The position numbers were made by a program, and so were the translations under genes. The notes below the pieces were generated by a model, which saw nothing but the letters and a program-made list of their open reading frames with translations, was not told the origin of the DNA and did not search any database. 14,243 nt of DNA from Clostridiales bacterium (lineage in GTDB: Bacteria; Bacillota; Clostridia; Saccharofermentanales; UBA5734), in assembly GCA_003532195.1 (NCBI GenBank), contig DOFA01000186.1, positions 1 to 14,243 of the forward strand. The letters run 5' to 3'. Positions 6,707 to 14,203 of this stretch are shown piece by piece (positions within the stretch are counted from its first letter, which is position 1; every line of letters begins with the position of its first letter).

Positions 6707-8575
6707 TCAAACCGGGCCAGGTAATCCCGCTGATCCGGCAGCGGCGCCTTTGGGTATGCGGATCGATACCGTGGTCCCTCTGGCGCCCCGGTTGACAATC
6801 GATAGGCCGTACTTCTCGCCGAAGTAGAGCTTAATGCGTTTGTTGACATTGTAAATGCCGACTTTCTCGCCGCTTTCGTATTCTTTGCCGATACTTTTGC
6901 CGGCGAGCAAGTCATTGATTTCCGCGGCTTTTACCTCGCTGATTTCCTGGCCGTTGTCGTGGATCAGGATCGTCAGCATATCATGATCTTCCTCAATGTC
7001 AATATCGATGACAATTTGCTGGTCCGAATCGTAAACGCCGTGCTGGACGCTGTTTTCAATCAGCGGCTGGAAAATGAACCGCGGGACCAGCTCCTGATTG
7101 TATTTTTCATCGAAAAGCAGATTGAGTTTAATTTTATTATTATATCGATAGTTCAGGATCTTGACGTAATTCTCGATATAGAGAATATCTTCTTTGATGG
7201 TGATCATTTCGTCGCTGGTCTTGAATATCGGCTTTAAGATGTCCGACAAGGCAACGATGCAGTCGACAATGCTGCCGGAGTTTTGGATCACGGCCATCCA
7301 TTTGATCATGTTCAGGGTATTATAAATGAAATGCGGGTTAATCTGCGCCCGCAGGGCTTTCAGTTCCTGGTCGCGCCGTTGCTGGGCGATCACTTTGTTT
7401 TCCTCGTCAAGCCGGGCCAGATTGGTCGACATCTCATTGAAATAACGGATGGCATCGCCAAATTCATTCTTCGGCGATATGGTTATCTGGACGCCAAGCT
7501 GGCCGTTACCGACATCCTGCATCCGCTTGCGCAGGACAGACAGCGGCCGGGTCGAGGCGTTGGCCCAGACCATGACAAAGAAGAGCGTGATGAAAAAGCA
7601 GGCAATGAAGGTCAGCAGAAACGCGCTCTGCAGTTTGGCAATGTCGTTATGGTAACTGGCGTCAGGGGTTTCCAGGACGATATACCAGTTATAGGTTCGG
7701 ATTTTGTAATAAACGACCTGAATCGGGGAATCGGTCAGATCCGATGAAAAATAGCCTGATTCATCAACCAGCCCGGAAATGTCGATATGAAAGGCATCCC
7801 CGATCTCAGTCGGATTCTGGCTCGATATGATGGTATTGTCGCTGTCGACAATATAGACGGAGTCTGTCTCGCTGTCGAACAGCGGTTCGAACAGGGAACG
7901 GAATTGGGTCAGCTCAACATTGACAATAACTGTCAGATCAGAGTTATAGGCAATGCTTCGGGATGACTTTCCAGCTGACAGAACCTGAAGATCGGCAGCC
8001 AGATTGATGATTGTCCTATTGGCAAAAGCCTGGCTGGGAATGTTGTGCGTCCAGATCATCGCATAGTAATTGCTCTGCAGTTCTTTAAAATAATCTGTTT
8101 TCAGGATATCCACATCATTGCCGCTGGCCCGGACAATCCGGCTGCCTTGATTGTAACCGACAATATATCCGTTGCTAGTATAAATATAGATCGAGCTTAG
8201 ATATTCATTTTCCTGGATCGTATTCTGCAAGTTTTCGAGAATGGTGACATATTGCGTATACTTATAGAAATTCATCGGCGTATAGACACTGTGGGAAAGT
8301 TTTTCTATGGTTGAGTCCCCTAAGGTATAGTTCAGAATTGAGTTGATATTCCCGGAAAATGACTCCAGACGGTCATTGACTTGTTCCATGCGGTTCAAGG
8401 TTTCCTGCTTGTGCTTCTCTTTGAGGACATTCGTCATATAGGTGTAATTGATGTTGTAGGCCAGAAACAGCGTGACCAGCATGACCAGGCTGAAACCGGC
8501 CAGCATCTGGACATTCAGATTCATTCGGGATATCTTTTTCATCGTGTGTTTATAAGCAAAATGAAACATCTTCAT
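6707..8575 (-). CDS. YesM-like sensor histidine kinase
   Basis: A 622-residue membrane sensor kinase of the His_kinase/LytS-YesM type, autophosphorylating and passing phosphate to the regulator encoded just upstream. Transmembrane helices are at ~22-42 and ~318-338, bracketing an extracellular ~275-residue sensor region of dCache type. A HAMP-like segment follows (~340-392), then a coiled region and the phospho-acceptor motif QINPHFIYNTLN with H415. The ATPase domain shows the N box PLIENSVQHG (E507, N508), DNG (540-542) and VGIYNVNKR (572-580). The protein ends in an unusual Ala/Gly/Pro-rich tail after IRIPKG. The start ATG at 8575 directly abuts the regulator's stop (TAAATG), with AGGGA ten bases upstream, so translation is probably coupled. 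Its 3' end faces the GH2 gene across only 23 bases. Ligand: probably a sugar or the binding protein loaded with it (inference). Confidence 0.93.
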   Translation of the reverse strand: MKMFHFAYKHTMKKISRMNLNVQMLAGFSLVMLVTLFLAYNINYTYMTNVLKEKHKQETLNRMEQVNDRLESFSGNINSILNYTLGDSTIEKLSHSVYTPMNFYKYTQYVTILENLQNTIQENEYLSSIYIYTSNGYIVGYNQGSRIVRASGNDVDILKTDYFKELQSNYYAMIWTHNIPSQAFANRTIINLAADLQVLSAGKSSRSIAYNSDLTVIVNVELTQFRSLFEPLFDSETDSVYIVDSDNTIISSQNPTEIGDAFHIDISGLVDESGYFSSDLTDSPIQVVYYKIRTYNWYIVLETPDASYHNDIAKLQSAFLLTFIACFFITLFFVMVWANASTRPLSVLRKRMQDVGNGQLGVQITISPKNEFGDAIRYFNEMSTNLARLDEENKVIAQQRRDQELKALRAQINPHFIYNTLNMIKWMAVIQNSGSIVDCIVALSDILKPIFKTSDEMITIKEDILYIENYVKILNYRYNNKIKLNLLFDEKYNQELVPRFIFQPLIENSVQHGVYDSDQQIVIDIDIEEDHDMLTILIHDNGQEISEVKAAEINDLLAGKSIGKEYESGEKVGIYNVNKRIKLYFGEKYGLSIVNRGARGTTVSIRIPKGAAAGSAGLPGPV

Positions 8576-10204
8576 TTATAAGATATCCCTGGCTTTCTGG
8601 TCATCCTGGCGATCGTTGCTGGTCGTACAGGTAAACCGGCTGCGGTATTCACTGGGTGTCAGCTGGGTTATGCGTTTAAATATTTTATAAAAATATTCTT
8701 CCTGCGGAAACCCGACTACCTGGGAGATGAAATAGATCGGCTGGTCAGTTTCCACAAGCAGCTTTTGCGCCTTTTTTACTCGTGCGATATTTACATATTC
8801 AATAAAACTGCAGTGCATTTTCCTCTTAAAAAGGGAACTAAGATATGATGAATTCAGATGCACAAACTTCGCCACTTCCTCCAGGTATATTTTGCGTGCT
8901 GAATGCTCGCTGATATAATTAATCGCACTTTTGATCGTATCGGGCATCCTCTTGTTAAAGGAAGATGTGAGAATGCAGTCTCTGACAAATTGGAGAAACA
9001 TGGTCACCGACTCATTAAGATTTACACTAGCCCCGATTTTTTCTTTACTGGAAGTGACCAATTGCTCTAAATGCTCATTGAGCACATCAACCTGGGCAGT
9101 GATCCAAAATAGCAAGATTGTCAGCTCATCTTTAAACTCGCCCTTTGTCGCAAAACGTTTTGAGGCAAGGGTTCGTACTTTAGCCTGGTATTCGCTGATA
9201 AATTCATCGGAAAGATGAATAAATTCGCTGGTGACATTCAAGAGCAGCTGGATATGGCGGTTTTCCAGAGCGTAGGGGCTATCAACTTCCGCAAACTGGC
9301 AGATCGGTGAACTCTTGAAATAACAGCCTTCAAGAGCCAGCTTCGCTTCCTTAAGTGATTGTGACAATTTGCAGATCCCGGTATTGTTTCGGCTTAGCCC
9401 CCAATTGGCGCGGGCATTGGCATACTTGTGCAGATTATTTTGGACTGCCTCCGGAACCGCCAGCATATTGCCTGTGCGCTCAAAAAACAGGTCCAGGTTC
9501 GAATACTGAATGAAAAGGCAGTAATAATCATAATCTAAATAGTAAACCAGGCAGTTCTGTGGATTGCCGATTGATTCTGCGATCAGGTTCAAGAGGGCGG
9601 ACTGATTCATGGAAGTGCTGTTCGTGCGGGTAGATTGGTCGCGAAACAAGTGGATGATGGCACATAAGTAGCTGTCCTGGTCAAAGTCAATCGCCGTTTT
9701 GCTTAGCAGGTCTTTCGCATTTCGATAATCAATCAGGTTATTCTCGTAGCAGGATCGGATCAGTTCGTCCATCGCCTGCTTATCATTCTTTGCCACAGGA
9801 TAATTCAATTCTACTTTTTGATTATCCAGTTCATCGACGACTGATTTTAAAACGTCCTGAAAATCCTTGCAGGTCATCTCGATTTTCAGGAAATAGTGTG
9901 AAACGTTATAATTGAGTGCTTTTTGCACCAGGGCAAATTCGTCCATGCAAGACAGGATGATAAATTTCGTCAATTTATCCTGGTGGCCGATGCGGATTTT
10001 CTGGATCAGAGTGATCCCATCCATGACTGGCATTTTTAGGTCGGTAATGATAATCTGCGGTTTATATTTTTGATAGAGATTATAAGCCTCTTTACCATTT
10101 TCAGCTTCACCGACCAGGTTTATGCCGATATCTTGCCAGTTGACAAAAGATTTGATGCCGATTCGCACCAGAAACTCGTCTTCGACTATGATTGCATCAT
10201 ACAT
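8576..10204 (-). CDS. YesN-like response regulator with AraC-type DNA-binding domain
   Basis: A 542-residue regulator. The receiver domain (~1-120) has the acidic pair E8/D9, phospho-acceptor D55 in TDLKMP, S85 in ILSC and K107 in FLKIE, all the residues needed for phosphorylation. A poorly conserved central region (~125-420) is typical of long YesN proteins. The C-terminal AraC/XylS double helix-turn-helix (~423-524) shows LEEVAKFVHLNSSYLSSLFK and the second helix-turn-helix ISQVVGFPQEEYFYKIFK. The start is ATG 10204, with GAGG eight bases upstream on the minus strand. It is the first gene of the regulator-kinase operon. It likely activates the flanking hydrolase and transporter promoters (inference from family and position). 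The gene is clearly more A+T-rich than the hydrolase genes. Confidence 0.94.
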   Translation of the reverse strand: MYDAIIVEDEFLVRIGIKSFVNWQDIGINLVGEAENGKEAYNLYQKYKPQIIITDLKMPVMDGITLIQKIRIGHQDKLTKFIILSCMDEFALVQKALNYNVSHYFLKIEMTCKDFQDVLKSVVDELDNQKVELNYPVAKNDKQAMDELIRSCYENNLIDYRNAKDLLSKTAIDFDQDSYLCAIIHLFRDQSTRTNSTSMNQSALLNLIAESIGNPQNCLVYYLDYDYYCLFIQYSNLDLFFERTGNMLAVPEAVQNNLHKYANARANWGLSRNNTGICKLSQSLKEAKLALEGCYFKSSPICQFAEVDSPYALENRHIQLLLNVTSEFIHLSDEFISEYQAKVRTLASKRFATKGEFKDELTILLFWITAQVDVLNEHLEQLVTSSKEKIGASVNLNESVTMFLQFVRDCILTSSFNKRMPDTIKSAINYISEHSARKIYLEEVAKFVHLNSSYLSSLFKRKMHCSFIEYVNIARVKKAQKLLVETDQPIYFISQVVGFPQEEYFYKIFKRITQLTPSEYRSRFTCTTSNDRQDDQKARDIL

Positions 10205-10252
10205 ATCAGCCGCCTCGTCAGTGCCTATATATTATTCATAATTGGCTCAACG

Positions 10253-10258
10253 ATTATA
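10253..10258 (-). promoter_or_regulatory. Candidate -10 element of the two-component operon
   Basis: A perfect TATAAT on the minus strand (10258-10253). No good -35 is seen at 16-18 bases; the 17-base position reads ACAGGT. The predicted start near 10247 leaves a leader of ~43 bases. The lack of a -35 together with the upstream dyad fits an activator-dependent, possibly self-regulated promoter (inference). Confidence 0.38.
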
Positions 10259-10284
10259 CAATTTAGGATTATTTCACCTGTTCC

Positions 10285-10310
10285 GGCATGAGGTTTTTGT
10301 ATATCATGCC
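10285..10310. promoter_or_regulatory. Dyad GGCATGA-N12-TCATGCC, candidate activator site
   Basis: A perfect 7-base inverted repeat with a 12-base spacer, centred about 51 bases upstream of the predicted start of the two-component operon. Its core ATGA-N12-TCAT equals that of the dyad upstream of the hydrolase promoter. Confidence 0.42.
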
Positions 10311-10407
10311 TATTATATCATCGACGCTGCACAAATTAATGGTACAAATTCAAGCACCCCATATAAAAATCGCATAGGAACCGGCAAGTTGTCTGATATG
10401 GCGCAAC

Positions 10408-10417
10408 ATGCCGGCAT
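10408..10417. promoter_or_regulatory. Palindrome ATGCCGGCAT upstream of the transporter operon
   Basis: A perfect 10-base palindrome in otherwise A+T-rich DNA, about 66 bases upstream of the predicted transporter transcription start. The CCGGCAT half also occurs at 10284-10290, and CCGGCA at 10381-10386. It could be a regulator site; no family can be named. Confidence 0.25.
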
Positions 10418-10447
10418 AATTTTGGATATAGTCCACAAATTCTGTCA

Positions 10448-10476
10448 TTGTACTCGGGAAATACTACCCCTATCAT
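10448..10476 (+). promoter_or_regulatory. Candidate promoter of the transporter operon
   Basis: TTGTAC (10448-10453), a 17-base spacer, then TATCAT (10471-10476). Both boxes are imperfect (3/6 and 5/6). The predicted start near 10483 leaves a short leader. An ACAAATT copy at 10435-10441 lies directly upstream of the -35, where an activator would sit. Confidence 0.33.
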
Positions 10477-10494
10477 AAGATTATGTTCAGGCAG

Positions 10495-10501
10495 AAGGTG
10501 G
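10495..10501 (+). promoter_or_regulatory. Ribosome binding site deciding the first permease start
   Basis: AAGGTGG ends at 10501, one base before an in-frame TTG (10503) but seven bases before an in-frame GTG (10509). The GTG has normal spacing and is preferred. Confidence 0.5.
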
Positions 10502-10508
10502 GTTGGCG

Positions 10509-11432
10509 GTGAAAAAGTTCAATAGTCGTCTCATGGAGCCCGGGTACCGGAAAAAAGAATGGCGGTTGTTCTTTCTGGCTTTGCCTTTCATTCTATTTAC
10601 CCTGATATTCAGCTATATACCCCTGGTCGGCTGGTCATATGCCTTCATCGATTTCCAACTCGGCCTTTCACCTTTTAAAAGCAAATTCATGGGGCTCTAT
10701 TACTTCACGCTGCTGTTTCGCTCAGCCAGTCGCTTGCCACGGGTCTTGCGCAACACCCTGATATTCAACTTCCTGGGCTATCTGGTCAGCTGGATGCCAA
10801 TGGCGCTGGCGATTCTCCTCTCGGAAATCAAGAGCGTCAAATTCAAGAAGTTGATCCAGACCACCACCACAATTCCCAATTTTATCAGCTGGGTGCTGGT
10901 GTTCGGCGTCGCATTTGCCATGGTTTCCAATGACGGCGTAATCAATATCTGGCTGATCAAGCTAGGATTGCTCGAAAAAGCGGTTAATCCGCTGAGCAAC
11001 GGGAACATCGTCTGGACTTTTCAAACCGCCTTGGGTCTCTGGAAGGGTATCGGATTCGGATCCATCATTTATCTGGCGGCAATTTCCAGCATCGACACCG
11101 AACTCTATGACGCTGCCAGCGTCGACGGCGCCAACCGCCTGCGATGCGTCTGGCATATCACCGTTCCCGGTTTGCTGCCTACATACCTGGTCCTGCTGGT
11201 TCTCAGCATCAGCAGCCTGTTCGCTTCCGGATTTGACCAGCAATACATCTTCAACAATCCTTTGGTCTTTAACAAAATGGAAAACCTGGCCATGTATACC
11301 TACGATCTGTTCAAAAACGCCGACTACTCCTATGGCATTGCTGTTGGCATGCTCCAATCCCTGGTTGGGATCATCATGCTGTTCCTCGCCAATAACCTGG
11401 CCAAAGCCATCCGGGGATACAAGCTTTTCTGA
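10509..11432 (+). CDS. Sugar ABC transporter permease, LplB/YteP type
   Basis: A 307-residue inner permease subunit of a carbohydrate-uptake ABC importer (binding-protein-dependent transport family). About six hydrophobic segments are seen, starting with FFLALPFILFTLIFSYIPL near residue 20. The cytoplasmic EAA loop, which docks the ATPase, reads ELYDAASVDGANRLRCVWHI (~198-217) and is followed by TVPGLLP. The C-terminus IRGYKLF is typical of LplB/YteP proteins. Start GTG 10509 is chosen from ribosome-site spacing; TTG 10503 would add two residues. It is the first gene of the permease-permease-binding protein operon; the second permease follows after 34 bases. The homologous Yte/Ytc system of B. 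subtilis imports rhamnogalacturonan fragments, but related Lpl systems take other glycans. Confidence 0.93.
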   Translation: MKKFNSRLMEPGYRKKEWRLFFLALPFILFTLIFSYIPLVGWSYAFIDFQLGLSPFKSKFMGLYYFTLLFRSASRLPRVLRNTLIFNFLGYLVSWMPMALAILLSEIKSVKFKKLIQTTTTIPNFISWVLVFGVAFAMVSNDGVINIWLIKLGLLEKAVNPLSNGNIVWTFQTALGLWKGIGFGSIIYLAAISSIDTELYDAASVDGANRLRCVWHITVPGLLPTYLVLLVLSISSLFASGFDQQYIFNNPLVFNKMENLAMYTYDLFKNADYSYGIAVGMLQSLVGIIMLFLANNLAKAIRGYKLF

Positions 11433-11466
11433 TTTACCCGGAGATTATACAAAGAGGATTGAAGAG

Positions 11467-12357
11467 ATGAAGCAACGGATTCAACACATCATGAAACTCA
11501 GTGCCGGAGATCGGATTTTTGACGGCTTTAACACAGCCTTCATGATTCTGTTTATGTTTTCCTGCTTATACCCGTTTTATTATATTTTTATCTACTCCAT
11601 CAGCGATCCCATTCAGGCATCGAAAGGCGTCTTATTTTGGCCGCTCGAACCGACTCTGGCTAATTACATCGCCGTTACCAGCATCCGGGGTATCGGCAAG
11701 GCCGTGCTGGTTTCCATCGGACGGACAGTCATTGGTTCAGCCCTGATGGTTTTTTGTTCAAGTTTGCTGGGATATCTGGTTTCCCGGGAATCCATGCCCT
11801 TGCGCAAAGTGGTCTATCGTTTTTTTGTAATCACGATGTACTTCAGCGCCGGTTTGATCCCGGTATTCATACTCTTTAAAACACTCGGTTTATACAATTC
11901 ATTTTTTGTCTATATCATTCCCGGAGCAGTAGCCGTCTTTAACATGATCCTGGTCAAAACCAGCATTGAACAGCTTCCCGCATCGCTGGAGGAATCCGCC
12001 AAGCTGGACGGCGCTGGCTATTTTCTTATTTTTCGAAAAATCATCTTCCCCCTTTGCCTGCCGATTGTGGCGACGATCGCCTTGTTTGGCGCGGTCGGGC
12101 AATGGAACTCCTGGTCGGACACCTTGATTTTCACGACCAACAAGGATCTGCGGTCTCTGCAGTATGTGCTCTATCAATTGCTGAAAGAAGCCTCAAATAT
12201 CGCCAAAGAGGCCCTGGAGGGAAAGAAAATCCGAACAACGCCAGCCGCCGTCAAAATGACGGTCACCATGGTTGTCACGATTCCAATCCTTTTGGTTTAC
12301 CCGTTTATGCAGCGGTATTTTGTCAAGGGCATCATGATCGGTGCCATTAAAGGCTAA
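11467..12357 (+). CDS. Sugar ABC transporter permease, LplC/YtcP type
   Basis: The partner permease subunit, 296 residues, forming the membrane channel with the preceding gene product. Hydrophobic segments include FMILFMFSCLYPFYYIFIY (~25-43). The EAA loop is LPASLEESAKLDGAGYFLIF (~170-189), with the ATPase-contacting Gly at 182. The end, from TPAAVKMT (~258) to KGIMIGAIKG, is the hallmark C-terminus of YtcP/LplC proteins. The open frame extends upstream to 11107 inside the first permease gene, but that part is not permease-like; ATG 11467 has AGAGGA (11453-11458) eight bases upstream and gives the normal family length. No ATPase gene lies in the window; a shared MsmX-type ATPase encoded elsewhere is the usual arrangement. 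Confidence 0.94.
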   Translation: MKQRIQHIMKLSAGDRIFDGFNTAFMILFMFSCLYPFYYIFIYSISDPIQASKGVLFWPLEPTLANYIAVTSIRGIGKAVLVSIGRTVIGSALMVFCSSLLGYLVSRESMPLRKVVYRFFVITMYFSAGLIPVFILFKTLGLYNSFFVYIIPGAVAVFNMILVKTSIEQLPASLEESAKLDGAGYFLIFRKIIFPLCLPIVATIALFGAVGQWNSWSDTLIFTTNKDLRSLQYVLYQLLKEASNIAKEALEGKKIRTTPAAVKMTVTMVVTIPILLVYPFMQRYFVKGIMIGAIKG

Positions 12358-12372
12358 TTCCATCTAAATCAT

Positions 12373-12398
12373 GGCGATCGGTTCCGGAGCCGGTTGTT
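12373..12398 (+). terminator. Intercistronic RNA hairpin between permease and binding protein
   Basis: As RNA, 12373-12383 can pair continuously with 12388-12398 (11 pairs, five of them G-U, loop CCGG). It lies 15 bases after the permease stop and is followed by an A+T-rich stretch, not a clean T run. It may weaken read-through or protect the 3' end of the permease mRNA; a strong terminator is unlikely because downstream promoter boxes are missing. Confidence 0.35.
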
Positions 12399-12414
12399 TG
12401 AAATATTTTCAGAG

Positions 12415-12423
12415 GAAAGGAGG
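12415..12423 (+). promoter_or_regulatory. Orphan GAAAGGAGG element (STAB-SD-like) in the binding-protein leader
   Basis: Nine bases fully complementary to the 3' end of Bacillota 16S rRNA, stronger than any real ribosome site in the window. No ATG, GTG or TTG follows at usable distance; the real start is 65 bases downstream and has its own GGAGG. The B. thuringiensis cry3A STAB-SD, which protects mRNA from 5' exonuclease, has the same sequence as I recall it. Confidence 0.4.
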
Positions 12424-12487
12424 GGATCCAGGGAATTTTTTATTGGAGGCATAGTAAAATATAGATGAAAATTATGGAGGAATAAAA

Positions 12488-14203
12488 ATGAGTAAACTAG
12501 TCCGCTTCTTTTCCATTTTGACCGTCTTACTGATGCTGTTTGCCCTGGTCAGCTGCGCCGGCCAGGAGACAACAGCAGGAACAACCAAACCCGGGGCAAC
12601 TACAGCTGCCGCGACAACAACCGTTAAAGAGGATCCGATTGTCATTACTGACGGCATGGATAGCATCACCTGGAATGATTACCAGGACAGCCCTATCGCT
12701 CAGTATCTTCTGGATAAATTCAACATCATTATTGAAATGGTTGACATTACCGAACAAAAAGAGGCCTTGATGGCCTCAGGTGATCTGCCGGACTTCTTCA
12801 TTATTGGGGCCGAGCAGCGCGGATCTTTAATCGAGTCGGGATTTATAATCGACATGAACGACCTTGTTGAACAGTATGGCCCCGATATCGAAAAAAACGC
12901 CGGTCTGGCTCTGGATTTTCTGAGAGAATACTGGAGCGACGGCAGCGGAGCCCTTTATGGACTTCCTGGCGGCAATACCTACGAACCGATCGGTTATGGC
13001 ATCCTGCCAGCTGACTTTGGCTTAAACCTCAACTGGTCCTTATATGAACAGCTGGGTTATCCCGAAGTCACCAATAATTGGGACAGTGTCCTGAGTGTGG
13101 TCGAAGATATGGTCGCTCTCCAGCCAACAACCGCAGACGGGCTGGCAGTATATGGCTTGCCAGCTTTCTCCGCCTGGGGCATGTGGGGCCATGTATTGTT
13201 TTCCATTACACTGCCGGGCAGTTATTCCGACATGTCAGTCTGGTCCATGGTATTAAACAATAAAACGCTGGAACTTACCGATAATTATACCGATCCGCAA
13301 AGCCCGCTGTGGAACTATGTCGAATTCCTGTATCAAGAGAACCAGCTCGGAATTTTCGACACAGACTCCCTGATCGCATCCTGGGAGGATCTTGGCACCA
13401 AGGCCGCCAACGGACAATATGTCGGCGGCATGTGGGGAGCCATGTTTAGCTCTGCCAATTCCCTGATGGCTGTTGACAATAATGGATATGCCACTATTCC
13501 CGTTACCAATGGCGGTGTCTGGGGCGGCAGCGATTGGCGTTATGGCCAGAAAAACTTGCGCTGTATTTCGGCTAATGCCGAACATCCGGAGAAAGTCATT
13601 GAATTCCTTAACTTCTGCTACAGCACTGAAGGAAATAGAATTCTAAATTCCGGCATTGAAGGAGTACACTGGGATTATATCGACGGCGTTCCAAACATCA
13701 ATGAAGAGACTGCCACGAAATATAAAGAGAACGGCATCGCCTGGAAAGAAACCGGCATTGGTTATTTCACCAATTATCTGATGGCCAGCTTCCTGCATGA
13801 AGATGGTTTTTACACCAACCTCTTCTACAGCAAGCAATTCAACCTGTCTGCAATGAACGATTTCCAGAAAAAGGTCGCTAATCATTATGGCATGGACACC
13901 CAGCTTGAATACTTCCAGGCTAAGGTTGACAGCGGCGATATGATTTCCCAGGCAGCGGTTGACCGGCGTATCGGCAATATGATGCCCATACTGACTGACG
14001 ACTTGAACCGTATCAAAAGCGAGGCTGATGCCGCTATGGTTACCGGCATCGCCCAATGTATCCTGTCCGCCAACGACTCGGAGTACGAAGCCAACAAGAC
14101 CGCCCTGATCGAGCAAGTCAAAACTCTCGGGATCGAGACTGTAACCGATTGGTTCCGGGAGCAGTATGAGACTCTTGGATCTACGCTTCCCCCCAAAGAA
14201 TAA
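12488..14203 (+). CDS. Extracellular sugar-binding lipoprotein, LplA/YtcQ type
   Basis: The 571-residue substrate-binding component of the ABC importer, anchored by lipid to the outer face of the membrane. Residues 1-22 form a lipoprotein signal peptide (K3, R6, hydrophobic core 7-20) ending in the lipobox LVSC with C23 as the lipidated residue. A Thr/Ala/Gly-rich linker follows (~24-46), then the solute-binding domain, whose length fits the large LplA-type binding proteins. Motifs include ASGDLPDFFI and YGLPGG in the first lobe, and aromatic residues (W, Y) are abundant, as in oligosaccharide binders. The start ATG 12488 has GGAGG (12476-12480) seven bases upstream. It is the third gene of the transporter operon, separated from the permease by a 130-base leader with unusual RNA signals that could raise its expression above that of the permeases. 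The ligand cannot be read from the sequence. Confidence 0.94.
   Translation: MSKLVRFFSILTVLLMLFALVSCAGQETTAGTTKPGATTAAATTTVKEDPIVITDGMDSITWNDYQDSPIAQYLLDKFNIIIEMVDITEQKEALMASGDLPDFFIIGAEQRGSLIESGFIIDMNDLVEQYGPDIEKNAGLALDFLREYWSDGSGALYGLPGGNTYEPIGYGILPADFGLNLNWSLYEQLGYPEVTNNWDSVLSVVEDMVALQPTTADGLAVYGLPAFSAWGMWGHVLFSITLPGSYSDMSVWSMVLNNKTLELTDNYTDPQSPLWNYVEFLYQENQLGIFDTDSLIASWEDLGTKAANGQYVGGMWGAMFSSANSLMAVDNNGYATIPVTNGGVWGGSDWRYGQKNLRCISANAEHPEKVIEFLNFCYSTEGNRILNSGIEGVHWDYIDGVPNINEETATKYKENGIAWKETGIGYFTNYLMASFLHEDGFYTNLFYSKQFNLSAMNDFQKKVANHYGMDTQLEYFQAKVDSGDMISQAAVDRRIGNMMPILTDDLNRIKSEADAAMVTGIAQCILSANDSEYEANKTALIEQVKTLGIETVTDWFREQYETLGSTLPPKE

Larger units (their letters stand above)
10205..10508. 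other. Divergent intergenic control region (two-component operon / transporter operon)
   Basis: About 304 bases, A+T-rich, without a believable gene; an open plus-strand frame at 10242-10478 has no family features and no ribosome site I can defend. It contains a promoter candidate in each direction, the dyad at 10285-10310, a 10-base palindrome at 10408-10417, three ACAAATT copies (10331-10337, 10344-10350, 10435-10441) and three TATCAT copies (10302-10307, 10316-10321, 10471-10476). Confidence 0.7.

Noticed and set aside
4599..6710. Long antisense open frames (about 345 and 349 residues) opposite the GH2 gene
   Set aside because: High G+C coding sequence produces such mirror frames; they have no recognisable motifs or ribosome sites, and the GH2 frame is beyond doubt.
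10242..10478. 78-residue open frame between the divergent operons
   Set aside because: No ribosome site, no family resemblance, and it covers the predicted promoters of both operons.
11107..11466. Upstream extension of the second permease frame
   Set aside because: It lies inside the first permease gene in another frame and is not permease-like; ATG 11467 has a proper ribosome site and gives normal length.
12398..12411. TTGAAA -35 box and cre-like TGAAA-TAT-TTTCA
   Set aside because: No -10 follows the TTGAAA at the right distance, and the dyad lacks the central CG and spacing of a catabolite-response element.
12465..12485. Tiny open frame MKIMEE before the binding-protein start
   Set aside because: The nearest upstream GGAGG is 15 bases away, too far; it looks accidental.
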